A DNA stretch of 42,041 nt from Stenotrophomonas maltophilia (GCF_023518235.1 NZ_CP090426.1:1-42041), one strand, 5' to 3'. Positions 16,142-22,521 are shown, counted from the first letter of the stretch. The notes: generated by a model not told the origin, from the letters alone. Numbers and translations are program-made.

Positions 16142-16590
16142 GCCGCATACCTCTGCAATCGTCGGGGAGCTTGGTCGCTCAGGCGCACGTTGTTGTCCAC
16201 GGCCCAGGCCTGCGCGAAGGTGATCAGCTCGGCCATCTGCCCCACGGTCATGCGCCGGGTCTGGATGGACAGGTTCACGATGCTGGCGCCGTCGAGGGAC
16301 GGCACCACGTCGCCCTGCTGGCGGTTGGACTCGCGCGCCCAGGCGTCGACCAGCAGGCGCTTCCAGCCCTCGGCATCGATGTAGCGGCCGGCCCACTTCA
16401 GCTGGGTGGCCAGCTCGCCGCAGATGGCGTGGAACATGGCGTTCTGCTCCAGGCTACGGCTCGGCTTGTGTTCCTTGACGGTCACGCACACGTCCTGCCC
16501 CAGCTCCAGGAACTGGCAGGCGAAGCGCCATGCAGCGGCCATTCGGTCACGCGCATTGCCTGCGCGGAGAATGAAGGTTCCCAGGTTCAT
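16138..16590 (-). CDS. ninB: NinB-like recombination protein (150 aa)
   Basis: The sequence shows the NinB/Orf signature: an N-terminal strand, then CVTVKEHKPSRSLEQNAMFHAICGELATQL at about 43-72, a WKRLLVDAW segment, and VNLSIQTRRMTVGQMAELITFAQAWAVDNNVRL. Lambda NinB (Orf) is a recombination mediator that binds ssDNA and helps load recombinase in place of RecFOR. ATG 16590 forms an ATGA overlap with the 56-residue gene before it. The downstream neighbours Ref and RuvC-like complete a recombination set. Confidence 0.88.
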   Translation of the reverse strand: MNLGTFILRAGNARDRMAAAWRFACQFLELGQDVCVTVKEHKPSRSLEQNAMFHAICGELATQLKWAGRYIDAEGWKRLLVDAWARESNRQQGDVVPSLDGASIVNLSIQTRRMTVGQMAELITFAQAWAVDNNVRLSDQAPRRLQRYAA

Positions 16591-16757
16591 GCGGCGCGTT
16601 CCTCTTCCGTCGCCAAGGCGGTGGCCATACCCCTGCACCAGCCGGCGATCGCGTAGCCGATGGGGATCAGATCTAGATCGGCATCCACCGGCTGCAGGCC
16701 TGCCTCGATTTCCTCGGCCTGCTGAATGCACCAGTTCGCCCTCTCGTTCGGTGTCAT
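16587..16757 (-). CDS. Small unknown protein between dnaB and ninB (56 aa)
   Basis: The gene fits exactly between its neighbours: ATG 16757 overlaps the helicase stop as ATGA, and its own TGA overlaps the NinB start as ATGA. The peptide begins MTPNERANWCIQQAEEIEAG and contains IPIGYAIAGWCRGMATALA; it is acidic at both ends with a hydrophobic centre. No family is recognised. The double overlap is the main evidence that it is translated. Confidence 0.65.
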   Translation of the reverse strand: MTPNERANWCIQQAEEIEAGLQPVDADLDLIPIGYAIAGWCRGMATALATEEERAA

Positions 16758-18235
16758 GCACGCTCTCCGGTTGCCATGTCCTTGCCGCTCCTGCGGCGAT
16801 CGCGCGGCGCGTCGAATCCGCCGCTGTCATCGTCTGCATAGCGCAGCACGGTCTTGAGCGAATAGTTCGGCTTCTCGCCGTGGTAGTTCTCGAATCGGCT
16901 GCACTCCAGGTGATGCCGCAGGTAGGCGGTGCCGGTCTCACCCTGCCGGTTCTTGGCCAGGATGAATTCCGAGATGCCGGGAGCGCCGCAGGCATCCTTC
17001 GTGTAGTAGTCGTCGCGGTAGATGAAGGCGATCACGTCGGCGTCCTGCTCAATGCCGCCCGACTCGCGCAGGTCGGCCATCACCGGGCGCTTGTCGGTGC
17101 GCGTTTCCAGCGACCGATTGAGCTGCGACAGCGCGATCACCGGGCAGCCCAGCGTCTTGGCCAGCTTCTTCAACGTGCGAGAGATGTAGGAGACTTCCTC
17201 GGTCCGGTTACCGGCCTTGGCCGGCCCTGACAGCAGCTGCAGGTAGTCGACCGCGACCACGCCCAACCCGCCCTTCACCTTGGCGTGCATGCGGGACGCG
17301 CGCGCCACCAGCGAATCCACCGGCAGCGAGCCGCAATCATCGATCGCCAGCGGCAGGCCATGCAGGAAGTTCCGAGCGATGCTCAGCTTGTGCCAGTCGT
17401 CGTTGGTCAGTTCGCCCTTCACCCGCATGCGCGACAGCGGCACGCCCGAATGCATGCTCATCAGCCGCGCCAGCAGCTGCCGGCGGGCCATCTCCAGGCT
17501 GAACACCGCAGCGTGCTTGCCCTGCGCCGCCACGCTGTAGACCCACTCCAGCATGTTGGCCGTCTTCCCCATCGACGGCCGAGCCGCGAGGATCATCAGG
17601 TCGGTGGGTTCCAGACCGGGCAGTTTCCTGGCCACGTTCTGCCACGGCGGGACTAGCCCCAGGTCGGCGGTGCCTTCGAACCGGGCCTCCATTTCCTCCC
17701 ACATGCCCTGCAGATCGCTGCGCACCATCACCAGGCCACCGTTGCCGCCCGACTGCACGCTGAGGTTGGCGAACTTGGCGGTGGCGCTGGCCACCAGCGC
17801 ATCGGCGTCCTCGTCGGCCGTGCCGTAGGCGTCGTTGGTGATCTCGGTCGCGCGCTCGATCACGCCGCGCAGCAGCGCCTTGTTGCGCACGACCTCGGCA
17901 TAGCCGCGGATGTTGGCCGCAGACGGCGTGGTGCTGGCCAGCTCGACCAGGTACGCGCCATCGCCCACCAAATCCAGCTGCCGCTGGTTCTCGAACCAGT
18001 TGATCAGCAGCACCGTGTCGAAGGGCTGTTCACGGTCGGCCAGATCGCAGATGGCGTGCCAGATCAGCTGGTGATCGCGGCGGTAGAAGTCCCGCTCGGT
18101 CAGCAGGTCGCGGACATCGCGCAGCGCTTCCGGCGCCAGCATCAGGCCGCCCAGGACGGACTGCTCAGCGTCGATCGAGTGCGGCGGCACTGGCAGGTAG
18201 GCGTAGTCGTCACGGTAGGCAGGCTGGGCGCTCAT
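16754..18235 (-). CDS. dnaB: DnaB-like replicative helicase (493 aa)
   Basis: The N-terminal DnaB domain (PPHSIDAEQSVLGGLML at 17-33, FYRRDHQLIWHAI) is followed by the RecA-fold C-terminal domain with Walker A ARPSMGKT (218-225), VFSLEMARRQLLARL, Walker B region GVVAVDYLQLL, and the arginine-finger region FILAKNRQGETG. Full length is normal. It unwinds DNA ahead of the phage fork and is probably loaded by the DnaT-like protein encoded just upstream, whose gene it overlaps by four bases. Confidence 0.93.
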   Translation of the reverse strand: MSAQPAYRDDYAYLPVPPHSIDAEQSVLGGLMLAPEALRDVRDLLTERDFYRRDHQLIWHAICDLADREQPFDTVLLINWFENQRQLDLVGDGAYLVELASTTPSAANIRGYAEVVRNKALLRGVIERATEITNDAYGTADEDADALVASATAKFANLSVQSGGNGGLVMVRSDLQGMWEEMEARFEGTADLGLVPPWQNVARKLPGLEPTDLMILAARPSMGKTANMLEWVYSVAAQGKHAAVFSLEMARRQLLARLMSMHSGVPLSRMRVKGELTNDDWHKLSIARNFLHGLPLAIDDCGSLPVDSLVARASRMHAKVKGGLGVVAVDYLQLLSGPAKAGNRTEEVSYISRTLKKLAKTLGCPVIALSQLNRSLETRTDKRPVMADLRESGGIEQDADVIAFIYRDDYYTKDACGAPGISEFILAKNRQGETGTAYLRHHLECSRFENYHGEKPNYSLKTVLRYADDDSGGFDAPRDRRRSGKDMATGERA

Positions 18236-19149
18236 GCGGCCTGCTCCTGCTCACGGGCCTTCTCGGCATCACGCTCACGGGCCAGCTGCACGCCGGCCGT
18301 GGTCAGCTCACAACCACCTGCAGGCGGCAACCACCAGAGCTTGAACCAGTTACGGCGAACGGCATCGCGGAAGTGGGCGCGCCAGTCCTTCTGCATCTTG
18401 CCGCTGTCGCGGTGTCTGCCAGCGAACTCTCGCCACGCCAGGTGCAGGAAATCCTTCGGGATCCCAGCATCACGGGCGAAGGCAAAGATCGGGTCCGTCC
18501 TCGGGATGGCCGATTCGCCGGCGTCCTGGCACTGGTCGAGGAAGGCAGCGAAGGTGATCTTCTCCCGCTTCTTCCGCCCTGGCTTCGCCCCTTCGGCGGC
18601 AGCCGGAGGGGTATGGGGAGGTTCTTCTTCTTTTGGAGACGGATTCGGAGACGGAGACGGATTCGGAGACGGGGCAGTGCCAGAATCTGCTAGTGGCATA
18701 GTTCCACCTGCTACTGGCAGACCACTGCCCTGCTCGTTCTGTGCTTGTAGCAGCTTGGCCGCATACTCTGGCATCAGCTGCGATGCTTCTTGCCTACCGT
18801 GCCGACGGCAGAGTGCAGCCCATTTCGCCTTCTCCGAACGGGCCTCAGCGCCAGCTGACCAAGGCTGATGCTCGGCCCAGTCGTGCAGGTGGTAGGCGCC
18901 ATCGCTGCCATCTAGGAATCCGACCGAGGCCAGCTCACGCACGAGCGCGTCGTTGTCGCCAGCCCAGTCCGCAGCCAACTCGATGTCCTCGGCGGTCATC
19001 CCTTCCAGATCGCCATCCGGCCGGTTGGCGCGCGCCCACAGGATCAGGCACACCAGCGACCAGCCAGCGGCAGGACCGAGCCGACGAACCAGCTTTTTCG
19101 TCTTCGGGTGGCCGGGCAAACCCGTGCTGAGACGCGCGTCGGTACTCAT
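18232..19149 (-). CDS. Replication protein with DnaT-like domain, probable origin-binding/helicase-loading protein (305 aa)
   Basis: The N-terminal 115 residues (GHPKTKKLVRRLGPAAGWSL, ADWAGDNDALVRELASVGFLDG, YHLHDWAEHQPW) form the winged-helix replication domain common in phages. A Pro/Ser/Asn repeat linker follows (about 160-180). The C-terminal 90 residues (FAFARDAGIPKDFLHLAWREF, KMQKDWRAHFRDAVRRNWFKLWW) match the DnaT DNA-binding domain, which helps load DnaB. The gene plays the part of lambda O/P ahead of the helicase. The repeat-encoding DNA (18635-18719) is a candidate origin. Start ATG 19149 overlaps the CII-like stop. Confidence 0.82.
   Translation of the reverse strand: MSTDARLSTGLPGHPKTKKLVRRLGPAAGWSLVCLILWARANRPDGDLEGMTAEDIELAADWAGDNDALVRELASVGFLDGSDGAYHLHDWAEHQPWSAGAEARSEKAKWAALCRRHGRQEASQLMPEYAAKLLQAQNEQGSGLPVAGGTMPLADSGTAPSPNPSPSPNPSPKEEEPPHTPPAAAEGAKPGRKKREKITFAAFLDQCQDAGESAIPRTDPIFAFARDAGIPKDFLHLAWREFAGRHRDSGKMQKDWRAHFRDAVRRNWFKLWWLPPAGGCELTTAGVQLARERDAEKAREQEQAA
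18635..18719. repeat. Repeats inside the replication gene, candidate origin
   Basis: Four copies of GGAGACGG (18635, 18647, 18653, 18665) are followed by two 12-bp copies of CTGCTASTGGCA at 18687-18698 and 18708-18719, 21 bp apart (two helical turns). Lambda's origin iterons also lie inside its initiator gene. The first set also encodes a simple Ser-Pro-Asn linker, so codon-level repetition is an alternative explanation. Confidence 0.35.
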
Positions 19150-19517
19150 GCGCCCCTCAGCATCCCGGCCAGGCGCGACACTTCCGAGCGCCAGCACGGC
19201 GGCTCCATGGCAGCCTGCAGGTCGAAGAACTGGCGCAGCAGGTTCGATTCCGTCGCAGCGCACAGAGGACCTACAAGCCGGCGCGGGATCGGACGCATGC
19301 CGCGGCGCATGCGCGACACGTAGCTCTCCGACTTGCCGATGGCAGCGGCCACGTTCGCCAGCTTGTGGTCGCCGGCCTTCATCGCGATGGCCAGCGCCTG
19401 GTCCGGGGTCTCGATTTGCCGCACGACCTGCAGCGGCGCGTCCTTCGGTTTCCGGGTCACGCAGATACCCAGGTGAAGCCGTCCAGTTGGATCCGTCAGG
19501 TTGTCAGTGATTTCCAT
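19146..19517 (-). CDS. CII-like HTH regulator (123 aa)
   Basis: A helix-turn-helix occupies about residues 52-76 (KLANVAAAIGKSESYVSRM, then RRGMRPIPRRLVG), with a C-terminal helical tail (ATESNLLRQFFDLQAAM). ATG 19517 is preceded by AAAAGG at good spacing, so the longer upstream extension is rejected. The stop overlaps the replication gene (ATGA). By position, downstream of Cro and directly before the replication genes, it corresponds to lambda CII, an activator of lysogeny. Direct sequence similarity to CII cannot be judged here. Confidence 0.7.
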   Translation of the reverse strand: MEITDNLTDPTGRLHLGICVTRKPKDAPLQVVRQIETPDQALAIAMKAGDHKLANVAAAIGKSESYVSRMRRGMRPIPRRLVGPLCAATESNLLRQFFDLQAAMEPPCWRSEVSRLAGMLRGA

Positions 19518-19582
19518 GATTTGCCTTTTCTTGCCAGGGGGTTGGGGGCGGAAATGGAGGCCCACCACAACGGAAGGCCCCG

Positions 19583-19768
19583 ATGCCCGGTTCACTGCGG
19601 AATGCCCACGGAAACGTCGTCCAGATGATCTGGACCGGTGGGCGGTGCTTTGCCCTCGTAAGGGCGGGGGAAAAGACCCGCGTGCGACCGCTGAAGCGGA
19701 AGAAGCGCGAGCCGATGGCGGCCGGTGCGGTGGGCGTGGTTGTGCCCTTCCCCACCAGGCCGGTGTGA
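19583..19768 (+). CDS. Possible small plus-strand gene overlapping a minus-strand frame (61 aa)
   Basis: ATG 19583 has GGAAGG five bases upstream, the best ribosome binding site in this stretch, and the peptide (VVQMIWTGGRCFALVRAG, then KKREPMAAGAVGVVVPFPTRPV) has plausible composition. It runs against the right operon, in the leader between the 71-residue gene and the CII-like gene. A minus-strand frame covers the same DNA (19592-19777). Only one, or neither, may be translated; an antisense regulatory RNA is an alternative. Confidence 0.4.
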   Translation: MPGSLRNAHGNVVQMIWTGGRCFALVRAGEKTRVRPLKRKKREPMAAGAVGVVVPFPTRPV

Positions 19769-19777
19769 GGTAGCCAT
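19592..19777 (-). CDS. Alternative minus-strand small frame over the same DNA (61 aa)
   Basis: ATG 19777 begins one base after the stop of the upstream gene, a spacing like other operon junctions here, and the frame runs to TGA 19592. The peptide is rich in His, Arg and Pro (HRPGGEGHNHAHRTGRH, PRPYEGKAPPTGPDHLDD) and looks less like a protein than the opposite-strand frame. It is listed because the coding strand of this stretch cannot be decided from sequence alone. Confidence 0.25.
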   Translation of the reverse strand: MATSHRPGGEGHNHAHRTGRHRLALLPLQRSHAGLFPRPYEGKAPPTGPDHLDDVSVGIPQ

Positions 19778-19778
19778 G

Positions 19779-19994
19779 TCAGGTGCCATCGGATACCGAC
19801 AGGCGCTCGTCCTGCCACTGGCCGAACATGGAGGCTGCGAACTCGACGCTCGTGTGCGCTTCGACGCTGCGCCAGAATGCGATCTCGGCCAGGGCCGACT
19901 CGGCGTAGCCTTCGGGCATGCCACCATTCGCGTCGCACCACGCCAGCATCCGGCGGTGCGAGGCTTCCAACAGATCCGAGGTCTTTTCACACAT
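19779..19994 (-). CDS. Small early protein of unknown function (71 aa)
   Basis: The peptide begins MCEKTSDLLEASHRRMLAW and contains GYAESALAEIAFWRSVEAH. It is acidic and helical, with codon and residue use like a real gene. ATG 19994 shares its CATG with an opposite-strand start at 19993, so the two genes diverge from the same four bases. It lies in the right operon downstream of the small membrane protein. No family is recognised, and the ribosome binding site is weak (GGTGG). Confidence 0.6.
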   Translation of the reverse strand: MCEKTSDLLEASHRRMLAWCDANGGMPEGYAESALAEIAFWRSVEAHTSVEFAASMFGQWQDERLSVSDGT

Positions 19995-20160
19995 GGCAAC
20001 CACCGAGCAGATCGAAGCAGCCCAGCGAAAGCTGGAACGTGCCCGCGCCGAGCGCGATTCGTGGAAGGGAAGCAACCGGCACAACTACGAGATGGCCTCG
20101 CACCTGGTGGCGGCGCTGGAGAAGGAGTTGGCGAAGCTGCTGAGCGAGGACGGGCATTAG
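19993..20160 (+). CDS. Small coiled-coil protein on the strand opposing the right operon (55 aa)
   Basis: The frame starts at ATG 19993 and ends at TAG 20160, filling exactly the gap between the minus-strand genes ending at 20157 and starting at 19994. The peptide (EQIEAAQRKLERARAERDSW, HLVAALEKELAKLLSEDG) is a charged helical protein of convincing composition. GAGG lies 11 bases before the start, a weak placement. Its plus orientation within a minus operon is unusual; transcription would have to come from an internal promoter not identified here. Confidence 0.5.
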   Translation: MATTEQIEAAQRKLERARAERDSWKGSNRHNYEMASHLVAALEKELAKLLSEDGH

Positions 20161-20348
20161 GAGTTGCCCCCCTTTTTGCGTGCGCGGATCTCTGCGATCG
20201 CTGCGGCGACAAGCAGCATCACGGCCACGCAGCCGCCGAAGCCGTAGAGGCCGGTGTCAGTCAACGTCGCGAAGGTGATGGGAATGATGTAGAGGCAGCT
20301 GACACCCAAGCCCCATACAACGCCGGCGGCGAATGGAGACTTGAACAT
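20157..20348 (-). CDS. Small membrane protein after cro (63 aa)
   Basis: Two hydrophobic segments (GVVWGLGVSCLYIIPITFA at about 9-27 and LYGFGGCVAVMLLVAAAIA at about 34-52) and a basic C-terminus (EIRARKKGG) predict a two-helix inner-membrane protein. ATG 20348 directly abuts the Cro-like stop (TGAATG). Early two-helix proteins in this place in other phages include superinfection or holin-like factors, but there is no basis to choose. Confidence 0.65.
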   Translation of the reverse strand: MFKSPFAAGVVWGLGVSCLYIIPITFATLTDTGLYGFGGCVAVMLLVAAAIAEIRARKKGGNS

Positions 20349-20603
20349 TCAGGCCTCCGTTCCGGCCGATTCTGTGGCCGAGTCGGAAGCGCGGATTGCC
20401 TTACGCCGCTTGCCCTTGGGCGCGGGCGCGGGCGCGAACAGGTCGGGCCGCTTCTGGGCCGCCTTCCAGCACCAGGCATCGGGAATGGGCTTGGCTTCAT
20501 CCCGTCCGGTCATGGACTGTCGGGGAAGGCCAAGGAATCGGGCGAACTCGGCGTTCGTTTCGATGCCGAGGGCGGCTTTGGCGCTAGCGAGGGTCGGGTT
20601 CAT
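20349..20603 (-). CDS. Cro-like regulator, probably from a leaderless transcript (84 aa)
   Basis: A small HTH protein: TNAEFARFLGLPRQSMTGRD at about 16-35 fits helices 2-3 of a Cro/CI fold, with a Lys/Arg-rich tail (APKGKRRKAIRAS). It is the first gene transcribed rightward, divergent from the repressor. No Shine-Dalgarno precedes ATG 20603, and the -10 element of its promoter ends only seven bases upstream, so the mRNA should start at or next to the AUG. It presumably competes with the repressor for the operators at 20612-20675. Confidence 0.7.
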   Translation of the reverse strand: MNPTLASAKAALGIETNAEFARFLGLPRQSMTGRDEAKPIPDAWCWKAAQKRPDLFAPAPAPKGKRRKAIRASDSATESAGTEA

Positions 20604-20610
20604 GCCGAAG

Positions 20611-20640
20611 AGTAAATCATCGGTTACCGGGAGTCGTCAA
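20611..20640 (-). promoter_or_regulatory. Right promoter (PR-like) for the cro operon
   Basis: On the minus strand the -35 is TTGACG (20640-20635) and the -10 is TTTACT (20616-20611), separated by 18 bases. Operator O1 covers the -10 and O2 covers the -35, so repressor binding would block polymerase. The same TTTACT -10 is used by the left promoter. Confidence 0.65.
20612..20627. promoter_or_regulatory. Operator O1
   Basis: 16-bp site GTAAATCATCGGTTAC with symmetric outer GTAA/TTAC. It overlaps the -10 of the right promoter. The left operator matches its reverse complement at 14 of 16 positions. Confidence 0.7.
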
Positions 20641-20651
20641 CCATGATTTCC
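20636..20651. promoter_or_regulatory. Operator O2
   Basis: 16-bp site GTCAACCATGATTTCC, starting exactly 24 bp after O1 and matching O1 in inverted orientation at 12 of 16 positions. It overlaps the right-promoter -35 and lies where a -35 for the repressor gene would be, the same geometry as lambda OR2. Confidence 0.6.
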
Positions 20652-20659
20652 AACTTTCC

Positions 20660-20675
20660 GTCAATCATTCGTTAC
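20660..20675. promoter_or_regulatory. Operator O3
   Basis: 16-bp site GTCAATCATTCGTTAC, again 24 bp from O2, matching O1 at 13 of 16 positions. It ends directly before the repressor ATG 20676, so occupancy would shut off the repressor's own promoter, as at lambda OR3. Confidence 0.65.
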
Positions 20676-21170
20676 ATGAGCATTGGCGCCCGTCTCGAAG
20701 ACCTGCGGAAGAGCAGGCAACTAACCCAGCAGCAGATGGCCGACATCGTCGGAACCACGAAGCAGTACGTGGGCCGTCTGGAAAAGGGGCAGAACCAGAC
20801 ACCTAACGGGGTGTTCCTCACAGAGTGGGCCCGATATTTCGGAGTGAACCCCCGGTGGCTGTCGTCAGGCGATGGACCGCGTAATGCGGCGGAGTCAACG
20901 GCGTCTCATGCCACGCGACCGGATTTTGTGAAGCTTGCCGCCTCGGTCGACGTGCTTCGGCACTACCTAGAGTTCACAGGAGATCCAGGGGATTGGATCA
21001 GCGACCCCGTGCTCTTGGAGACCGCGTACGAGGTGGTCGAACAGTTCGGTGGCGATGCGCCGACGAACAACGTGTTCGACCTAACGAAGATTCTGGCAAA
21101 GAAGATCAGGGGTGGCGCGGATGGACAAGAACAGCAAGTTCGAGGAGCTCGCACAGCGTCTAGCGGCTAG
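20676..21170 (+). CDS. CI-like repressor without an S24 peptidase domain (164 aa)
   Basis: An XRE-type HTH fills residues 1-65 (IGARLEDLRKSRQLTQQQMA, TTKQYVGRLEKG, YFGVNPRWLSSGDGPR). The C-terminal 95 residues are helical (VKLAASVDVLRHYLEF, LLETAYEVVEQF) and contain no Ser/Lys LexA-type autopeptidase motifs, so RecA-stimulated self-cleavage is not expected. ATG 20676 is chosen because HTH repressors typically begin at this point; ATG 20643 is upstream in frame. No Shine-Dalgarno is present, suggesting a leaderless message as for lambda cI made from PRM. It heads a three-gene plus-strand operon. Confidence 0.82.
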   Translation: MSIGARLEDLRKSRQLTQQQMADIVGTTKQYVGRLEKGQNQTPNGVFLTEWARYFGVNPRWLSSGDGPRNAAESTASHATRPDFVKLAASVDVLRHYLEFTGDPGDWISDPVLLETAYEVVEQFGGDAPTNNVFDLTKILAKKIRGGADGQEQQVRGARTASSG

Positions 21171-21495
21171 AGCCTCGGTACTGAGGGTGAGTGATACGAA
21201 GAAGCCCACATTACGAGTCGTACCAACTGGGAAGGCCTTCGCGCAGAAGGATGGCTTTCGGATGGACGTGGTGCTCCGCGAGTCCCATATCCGCATGATC
21301 AGGCACTTCAAACGACGCTGGGGGCAGCCTATGCAACTGCTCATTGACCAGGCCTGCTTCGGCTACATGGGCGTCGAGCAGCTGCCCGATGACGATCTGA
21401 TTCAGCTGCATCAGGACTTGGAGCGCGCACAGGATTGCATGCGCGACGGGGTCTCTTTCGAGGATGCCGGCCTTCTACGCTCACGCTACGGTTAA
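21121..21495 (+). CDS. Unknown protein in the repressor operon (124 aa)
   Basis: The gene overlaps the repressor 3' end by 50 bases, so it is co-expressed in the lysogen. The protein is basic in its first 90 residues (EELAQRLAARASVLRVSD, VLRESHIRMIRHFKRRWG) and acidic later (PDDDLIQLHQDLERAQD). A ribbon-helix-helix or other DNA-binding fold is possible but unproven. GTG 21112 is an alternative start nearer to CAGGGG. Position suggests a lysogenic function such as partner regulator or superinfection factor. Confidence 0.65.
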   Translation: MDKNSKFEELAQRLAARASVLRVSDTKKPTLRVVPTGKAFAQKDGFRMDVVLRESHIRMIRHFKRRWGQPMQLLIDQACFGYMGVEQLPDDDLIQLHQDLERAQDCMRDGVSFEDAGLLRSRYG

Positions 21496-21499
21496 CCTA

Positions 21500-21955
21500 A
21501 TGATCACCCTTCTACCACTCATCGCCGCATTGGCACTCCCTCCCCTATCAGTAGCGGATCAGCAGACGGTTCAGGATGGGAAGACACGGGCCAACGAGTT
21601 CGCGGATTGCGCAGGGCTGTGGGACTACCTAGCGCAACTCGAGCACCAAGCTGGCAACCCCGCTTCGGCAGAACAACTCAGCAACATGGGAAATGGAGCG
21701 CAGACCGCAGCCCTTTGGCTACACGCGAACATCCACGCAGTGGAAGGCGGGAAGGCCGCCAGATACAAAGCGTGGCTGCCCATGGTCGCCCCGCGCCGTG
21801 AAGCCATGAAGCTGCGCCTGATGTCGGCCGCTGAGCGCGGTGACTACGATTACGTGAACACCCAAGGCATGCAGTGCAAGTCGCTACTGGATGTACAGCA
21901 GCAGGCAATCGATTCGATCAGAGCGGACATGGTTAAGGCGCAGATCGGCGACTAA
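21500..21955 (+). CDS. Exported lysogenic-conversion candidate (151 aa)
   Basis: ATG 21500 begins a typical signal peptide (ITLLPLIAALALPPLSVADQ; cleavage likely near residue 17-18), so the mature protein is periplasmic or secreted. The body is helical, with two conserved-looking Cys (ADCAGLW and GMQCKSLL) that could form a disulfide, and a YDYVNTQ segment. It is the last gene of the repressor operon before a strong terminator, the position of lambda rex-type morons, so expression in the lysogen is expected. The function is unknown. Confidence 0.7.
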   Translation: MITLLPLIAALALPPLSVADQQTVQDGKTRANEFADCAGLWDYLAQLEHQAGNPASAEQLSNMGNGAQTAALWLHANIHAVEGGKAARYKAWLPMVAPRREAMKLRLMSAAERGDYDYVNTQGMQCKSLLDVQQQAIDSIRADMVKAQIGD

Positions 21956-21960
21956 CAGAC

Positions 21961-21986
21961 GCCCGGGACCTCCCGGGCACTTTTTT
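21961..21986 (+). terminator. Terminator of the repressor operon
   Basis: GCCCGGG (21961-21967) pairs with CCCGGGC (21972-21978) around ACCT, followed by AC and six T residues. It is the clearest Rho-independent terminator in the window, five bases after the stop at 21955. Confidence 0.9.
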
Positions 21987-21995
21987 GCAGTTCAT

Positions 21996-22011
21996 GTAAC
22001 TTTTTGTTGAC
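21996..22011. promoter_or_regulatory. Weak left operator candidate (OL2)
   Basis: GTAACTTTTTGTTGAC keeps the outer GTAA and a GAC end but matches the consensus core poorly (10 of 16 against inverted O1). It starts 23 bp before the strong left operator and overlaps the left-promoter -35. Confidence 0.35.
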
Positions 22012-22035
22012 CGCAAAGGTAACCCATGGTTTACT
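22007..22035 (+). promoter_or_regulatory. Left promoter (PL-like) with embedded operator
   Basis: TTGACC (22007-22012), a 17-base spacer and TTTACT (22030-22035) form a good sigma-70 promoter for the left operon. The spacer and -10 contain GTAACCCATGGTTTAC (22019-22034), a near-perfect palindrome matching inverted O1 at 14 of 16 positions, so the repressor should also shut off this operon. Confidence 0.75.
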
Positions 22036-22077
22036 GCGTCTGCCGGCCCACCCGGGCCATCCAAGACGGGGTCCACC

Positions 22078-22167
22078 ATGGCAGAAGCAATCCTCTACCT
22101 GATCGCCTGGGCAGCGCTGGTCGCCAGCGCGGTGCTGCGGTATCGCCGCCAGCGTGGGGAGGCCTGA
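22078..22167 (+). CDS. Small single-pass membrane peptide, first gene of the left operon (29 aa)
   Basis: ATG 22078 opens a 29-residue frame, AEAILYLIAWAALVASAVL then a basic tail RYRRQRGEA: one transmembrane helix with cytoplasmic Arg. It is about 43 bases downstream of the predicted -10 and three bases before the next gene, whose ribosome binding site (GGGAGG) lies within it. Shine-Dalgarno for this one is weak, so it may also act as a leader frame. Confidence 0.5.
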   Translation: MAEAILYLIAWAALVASAVLRYRRQRGEA

Positions 22168-22170
22168 GTC

Positions 22171-22521
22171 ATGGCCTTCCACACTCCCTCCGACCGGGCA
22201 CGCAACGCCCAGCGCAGCTGGGACGACCAGGAAGATCCGCGCCTTGAACAGGAGTACCGCGCCGAGCAGGCAGCGGACCTGGCCAAGGCCTACCGCACCG
22301 ACCCGGCGAAGCTGCGCGAGGCCGAGGAACTGACGGCCGGCACCTTCAGCGGCACCCACTACACCGAGGTTTCGCTGGCGCTGCACCGGCTGCACCACAC
22401 GGACCCGGCCGACCTGATGGGCTCGGGCGTTCTACTGGACCTGTACCGGCTGGCCCGCGACGAGGCCGCCGCAATCGACGCGCAGCTGCTGGAACTGGCG
22501 CTGCAGCAGGTGGCGGCATGA
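22171..22521 (+). CDS. Unknown left-operon protein (116 aa)
   Basis: GGGGAGG precedes ATG 22171. The protein is charged and helical (QEDPRLEQEYRAEQAADLAK, VLLDLYRLARDEAAAIDAQL) with a short Gly/Thr/His-containing middle (TFSGTHYTEVSLALHRLHH). No domain is recognised. Its stop overlaps the next start as ATGA. Expression is early, from the left promoter. Confidence 0.75.
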   Translation: MAFHTPSDRARNAQRSWDDQEDPRLEQEYRAEQAADLAKAYRTDPAKLREAEELTAGTFSGTHYTEVSLALHRLHHTDPADLMGSGVLLDLYRLARDEAAAIDAQLLELALQQVAA

